Assembly: GCA_000711775.1 (NCBI GenBank) | Contig: ARYC01000647.1 | Coordinates: 80,676 to 144,675, forward strand | Origin: Oxytricha trifallax | Lineage: Eukaryota > Ciliophora > Spirotrichea > Sporadotrichida > Oxytrichidae | Length of the DNA stretch: 64,000 nt | Direction of reading: 5' to 3' | Part shown: positions 59,961 through 64,000 of the stretch, one piece after another | How positions within the stretch are numbered: position 1 is the first letter of the stretch | Layout: each line of letters starts with the position of its first letter | Notes under the pieces: model-generated | Told to the model about the DNA's origin: nothing | Databases searched by the model: none | The model's input: only the letters and a program-made list of their open reading frames with translations | Program-made: the position numbers and the translations under genes

Positions 59961-61010
59961 CAACACATCTTAGTTTTTTCTTAACATCCCTTATTATACT
60001 TTATAGTCCATTAATTTATTCATTACTTTAATTAGTTATAGCTTCTTACTATTCTTTCGATTTTTTAATCTGAAATTGAATCCTAAAAGGTTTTATGTTT
60101 GTTTCTCCACGATTTGATCATTGATCCTTCTAAAGTTTCTCGCTAACAATTCTTGGGTCGCGACGCCTAGAGTTGATACTCTACTTCTGGTAGCAATCAT
60201 CGGATAAATTCAAATATTCCTGTAAAAAGGATTGCCTTCTTAATATCTTCAACCAATACCTAGAAAGTATACTGAATCTCCTCTCGCCCATCTGCGATCT
60301 ACCTTGAAATTTACTCAGAGTTAACTACATTGAACTAGGATTTCAACTTGGTCACTTTACCAATTGCTTCTTTAATTTGATCTGTTAATTTTAAGAATAG
60401 TGGATTATGAAATGCATCTGGCATCTATTATAACAGATGTTCATTTATTTCTTCCCGAGCTTACGAAGTAAGCTCACCAATCTTTTTTCGATCAGGTCTT
60501 CAATCTAATTTAGCTCGTGAAATGTTGTATCACTCGGTATATGTGATAATTCTAACTTAATGTTTTTTAAGTCAGATTATAGGAACTACATGTCCATTCA
60601 AATAGTATTGTATAATTTTCCATTCTTTGACGGGGTTGGTGTACTTTAACTTATATCTTTGAAGTATCATCATTATTCAAACATCCCTTGACTGGGGTTG
60701 GCTTTGTATATTTTTTGGTGCTTTTTTTCTTCTTTTTATTTGCTGGAGGAGAGGAATCGCTCTCTGACTTTTTTGAGTTGAGTGTAGCAACAAGCCTGTT
60801 TTTATGCATATTTATTGTATCTTGCCCAAACTTTTTTTTAGCTATATTTTAACAATCTTGTAGGCTTATTTTTCAAGCATGCCTTGCTTTATTAAATTTT
60901 CCAGTATCCTCTGCTTGGACTCTTACTGTTTAAGTTCTTGGAATTCTTCATTGAATAGGTCTACTGTGTAGCCAGAGATCTCATCACATTAAGCCTCAGA
61001 CATAGGAGAT
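59961..61010 (-). pseudogene. LINE copy 4, ORF1-like basic protein
   Basis: A minus-strand frame starts at an ATG at 61003 (MSEAQCDEISGYTVDLFNEE) and gives a helical N-terminal part, then, after a one-base slip at a run of eight A/T near 60835, a basic Ser/Lys-rich stretch (SESDSSPPANKKKKKSTKKY). It ends at a TGA near 60492. Further broken frames continue to 59961. Basic low-complexity proteins are typical of LINE ORF1, and the order ORF1-endonuclease-RT agrees, but no defining ORF1 motif is seen, so this could be an unrelated gene next to the LINE. Confidence 0.4.
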
Positions 61011-61850
61011 CCAAGTTTATTTTTTTACTTAGCTTAAGAAGTCTTAAATATTTCTTGAAATGTATTAATTAAATAGTAAAACCCGCTTAAATAGTTTTTG
61101 ATGCTGCTTTATTTAGCTCTTGCTGAAGCAAAAGTTTATTCAATATTCACTATTTTAGCAAACTATATTAAATAAACTTTTATTGTTAATAAAATAATGC
61201 TGCTATTTTAAGTTTATCAGTTATTTTGTTAGTTTATTGATAATGTTAAGAATTTGAAAAACTCTAACAAACTATAACACGCTATTAAAAACTCTAACAA
61301 TTTTCATTATTTGACTAAAACTAAAATCCGCATTTAAAATAAACTATTATTCATATAAAATCTTTAAAATATATAGAAATCCAACCAACTTTAACACTTT
61401 GTTAGTTTAGGGATGCTCTAACTCTCCCAATTTATTAACGCACATATTTACTAATTTTTTGCTATAAAAGATCATGAAAAATATAAAATCATTAGGAGTT
61501 CCTGACATTATTTATTTATACCAAGCAATATAGTACAATTAAGCATTTATTTTTGACTTCAATTTTTAAACTTGTTTTTCTCATTAACTCCTTAAAAGGG
61601 ATTATTTCACCACCACATGGTAAAATTTTCCCCTTTAATCTGAAATTTTAATTAAAATGATTTACAAACTCGATTTAAATGAAAAGAGTCTCCATAAGTT
61701 AATTAAAAGTTGCAATGTAAAATTAATAATTTTAGCTATTAAATTAATAAACTTAAAGTAGCTCAACAATTAATTTAAACTTAGAAGCAGAAAAGCTCAA
61801 ATCAAAAAATTATTATTCTATTGAATAGGCTATTTATTCAAAAGGTTGCC
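61011..61850. other. AT-rich spacer
   Basis: AT-rich, with repeated short stretches of the AACTCTAACAA type around 61255-61310. No gene or element end supported. Confidence 0.45.
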
Positions 61851-62570
61851 TTTTTAATCAATGACTCCTCCATCGTGAAGTTGCATGACTAATTACATAT
61901 AGTTGACAAGTTCCTCAATTTAACCCCGTAAATCATTCATTTCATCTCTCACTCTTTAGTTTTGTTCCATATATTTATGTTATGACTTTGAGCAAGCATG
62001 TTGACCTGACTTCTATTTTTCAAATGAACTTGCCTGGATTTTCTCTCTTTACTTTGTATCAACAAGAATGCTGACTTCCATTTTAACTCTAGAGGTGTTA
62101 TGTTTTTGTATTTTACTTACCACTGTAACTTACAGAATTGTTGAGGGCATCTAAGAACAAGGGCTTTATGTGTACAATATTTTCTGTGAGTTATCAAGCT
62201 TAACACTTATTTATTCCTTACCCTTTAAAATCATCTGATTGATTCCTTTTGTGTCTAAAGTCAGTAGAATATCAGTGATCCATTTCTTGTCTAAATAGAA
62301 CCAGTCCGTTTAATAGGGTGAGTACTTCAAAATTGAAGGTATGTCCTCAGCATACTATAAAAAAATTGTCTGAAGTAAGTCCCTCTATTTAAGGAATTGC
62401 TAAAAGTATCACATCACTTCTTTTCTAAAACTATAACAAAGTTAAACAAGTATAGTACGTCTTTCTACTCTGTAAGAATGCTTCAGGAAAGGTATAATAT
62501 GAGCAATTGAGTTTGGGAAGGTATGCCCCACACTCTTAAGTCAGGAGATTGTAGAGTTCGATTTTTGATT
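61850..62570 (-). pseudogene. Unrecognised gene fragment with C-terminal coiled coil
   Basis: Minus-strand coding in at least two frames. Around 62360-62210 it reads AEDIPSILKYSPYQTDWFYL and DKKWITDILLTLDTKGINQM. A downstream stretch (about 62050-61810) reads QRVRDEMNDLRGQIEELVNY and ends LLNKQPIQ. The two are separated by frame changes near 62100-62200, which may be a short eliminated spacer or decay. Composition and Gln-reassigned codons support real coding sequence. No family recognised. Confidence 0.4.
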
Positions 62571-62767
62571 CTATTTTCGATCTAACCTCTCTCACATGAA
62601 CCCCTTATAATTATTATGATAAAATACATGAAAAATAGTAAAAATAGATAACTGCTAATACATATATTTATATAAACCTAACTGTAATGATTTTGATAAA
62701 GTATTAATTTTAGTTTGATGTTTATTGAGATTAAATACTTTTATTAAATTTAACTAGATGCTATAAA

Positions 62768-63030
62768 ATGTCTGCATAATATCAAGTCTCTTCAGAATAA
62801 TACAAATCCAAGAAGAATTTACAAACTTCCAAATTTCTTAAGTAACCAGTAAAATACTGACTTTTATTATCAAAGACCTAGTTATCATATCAATAGCAGC
62901 TCAACAGAAGCAACTACTCCAACATTTTCACGATAGAGTACTTATTGATCATGCAATTATGAGTACGAGTGTGGATATTCCAAACAAAATAACGCTGGAG
63001 GCAATCTTTTACAACAATGAAACTTAGTGT
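62768..63030 (+). pseudogene. Ser/Gln/Tyr-rich gene start, unrecognised
   Basis: From ATG 62768 the plus strand reads MSAQYQVSSEQYKSKKNLQT and, after one frameshift near 62860, YYQRPSYHINSSSTEATTPT and YECGYSKQNNAGGNLLQQ. The low-complexity Ser/Gln/Asn/Tyr composition, dense TAA/TAG as Gln and clear ATG suggest the first segment of a gene. A TBE begins 260 bp downstream. Confidence 0.3.
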
Positions 63031-63287
63031 TAATTCTTATGGCAATTTGAGTTCGGTATTTATAAGAAATAATCGAGAATTTATAATTAAAAATGAAATT
63101 AAGAATTACAAAATGAAAAACTTGAGATGTTAACGCTGGTGAGACTGTGCACTCACATAAAATGTAAGTTACAAAAAATATATCTAAAATTTTATTTTTA
63201 CGGAGGTCCATTCTGGTAAGAATTTAGGATGCTGAAGACAGTAATTTCACAGACCAGCTCAAAGACAGGAGAAGGAAAGACTTACAC

Positions 63288-64000
63288 ATTCAAAACCCCA
63301 AAACCCCTTAGTGAGGTTTATAAGTGCTTTGATTTGTAGGGTATAGTTGGGGTCTTATTGGGGTTAGTAGAGAAATTAGGCCAATTTGCAAAATGAGAAA
63401 TAGAAATTAGCGAAATTTAGGGTCTATTTATGATGAGTAATATTTAGATTTACTGCTTAAGCTTAGGTATGGAACAAGTATTAATATAGACTAAACCAAA
63501 CCTGTACTAAATTAAGCAGCAATAGCAAAGTTATTACGCAAGAGTGCCTCAACTGTTAGGTATCACTGCTTGCTAGCTGTTTAGCATTTTAATTCTGGTT
63601 GTTGAACGCATCCTACAAGAAAATAAAAGTTCTCTCAGGCTCATATTGACTTCCTCTGCGACTCTAGACTTTGAAGTATTGGGCACACTTTCCATTAGAC
63701 TAGCGAGCTATGATGTTTCATCGCAGGTTTCCTGACATGCGTATCTCTCCATAGATTATAGCCAATATTTATAGAAGAAATGGTATTACTTTCAAGACTG
63801 TCAACAGAGTGAAGAGAGTGATTGATTTTACAGTGCCATTTTGTAGTAATGATTTAAACTATATATATGATTAAATGCAGAGAGCTATTACTAATAACAT
63901 CAAGTTCATGCACGCTGATGAAGCTGTGTTTACCTTCAACACCTTAATAAATAAGTCTTGGTATAAGAAGTATGATAATATAGAAGTCTATGATTAAAAA
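63288..64000 (+). mobile_element. Second telomere-bearing element (TBE), left part
   Basis: From 63291 the sequence repeats the terminal repeat of the first TBE: CAAAACCCCAAAACCCC followed by TTAGTGAGG, preceded by ATT (63288-63290). It is oriented so that its transposase end enters the window first, i.e. opposite to the first copy. It diverges from that copy by scattered substitutions. The element runs off the window edge. Confidence 0.93.
63393..64000 (+). pseudogene. TBE 42-kDa transposase, partial at window edge
   Basis: ATG at 63393 gives MRNRNQRNLGSIYDEQYLDL, a clean start that the first TBE has lost by one base. The frame meets a TGA at 63603-63605 (codon 71), at the same codon as in the first copy, continues in phase through QAHIDFLCDS, then shifts frame once near 63668 and goes on (YWAHFPLDQRAMMFHRRFPD, then FMHADEAVFTF with the first catalytic Asp) to the window edge. 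The C-terminal half lies outside. Confidence 0.88.

Noticed and set aside
1..64000. CRISPR arrays, rRNA genes, bacterial-type operons or ribosome-binding sites
   Set aside because: None seen. The sequence is eukaryotic germline DNA with a ciliate genetic code.

Overview
The window reads as germline (micronuclear) DNA of a stichotrichous ciliate of the Oxytricha/Sterkiella/Stylonychia type. Three things show this. First, the coding frames only hold if TAA and TAG are read as glutamine and TGA is the only stop; the ISXO2-like transposase at 28781-29752 alone carries nine such codons in an otherwise perfect frame. Second, there is one complete telomere-bearing element (TBE, 39967-44087) and the start of another (63291 to the window end), both tipped with C4A4 telomere-like repeats and flanked by ATT. 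Third, gene-like islands lie in very AT-rich DNA, and some genes come as ordered pieces separated by AT-rich spacers. Standard-code open frames are therefore mostly truncated views of longer frames or chance. All translations here were made by eye, and no database search was possible.

Layout. 1-4.1 kb: a 577-bp foldback element with 8-bp target duplications, then a 2-kb element with short inverted ends that encodes an unrecognised protein. 4.1-16.9 kb: mainly AT-rich non-coding DNA, with a candidate 239-codon frame near 10 kb and a tiny telomere-like insert near 12.8 kb. 16.9-21.3 kb: a coding-like island, a SINE-like retroposon with 13-bp flanking repeats, and a decayed MT-A70 methyltransferase gene. 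23.2-25.0 kb: a D34E transposase gene split by a foldback element. 26-32.4 kb: a SecA-like helicase gene broken by a foldback element that itself holds an intact ISXO2/Merlin-like transposon. 34.3-39.4 kb: small gene fragments and two LINE 3' ends. 40-44 kb: TBE. 44.2-61 kb: three further LINE copies, an IFT57 gene in pieces, an unusual 436-codon frame, and a 1.95-kb element with ~265-bp inverted repeats encoding a superfamily-3 helicase inserted in a LINE reverse transcriptase. 61.8-64 kb: two unrecognised gene fragments and the second TBE.

The dominant theme is nested mobile DNA. The LINE family has ORF1, AP-endonuclease-like and reverse-transcriptase regions followed by a long C-terminal region with a D-C-G motif like Ulp1 cysteine peptidases. 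Three of its four copies are cut in that C-terminal region by AT-rich stretches bounded by short direct repeats. In the clearest case, a 745-bp block between two GAATGC copies, removing the block restores the reading frame exactly, as expected for an internal eliminated sequence and its pointer. The most novel-looking single item is the superfamily-3 helicase element at about 56090-58041.
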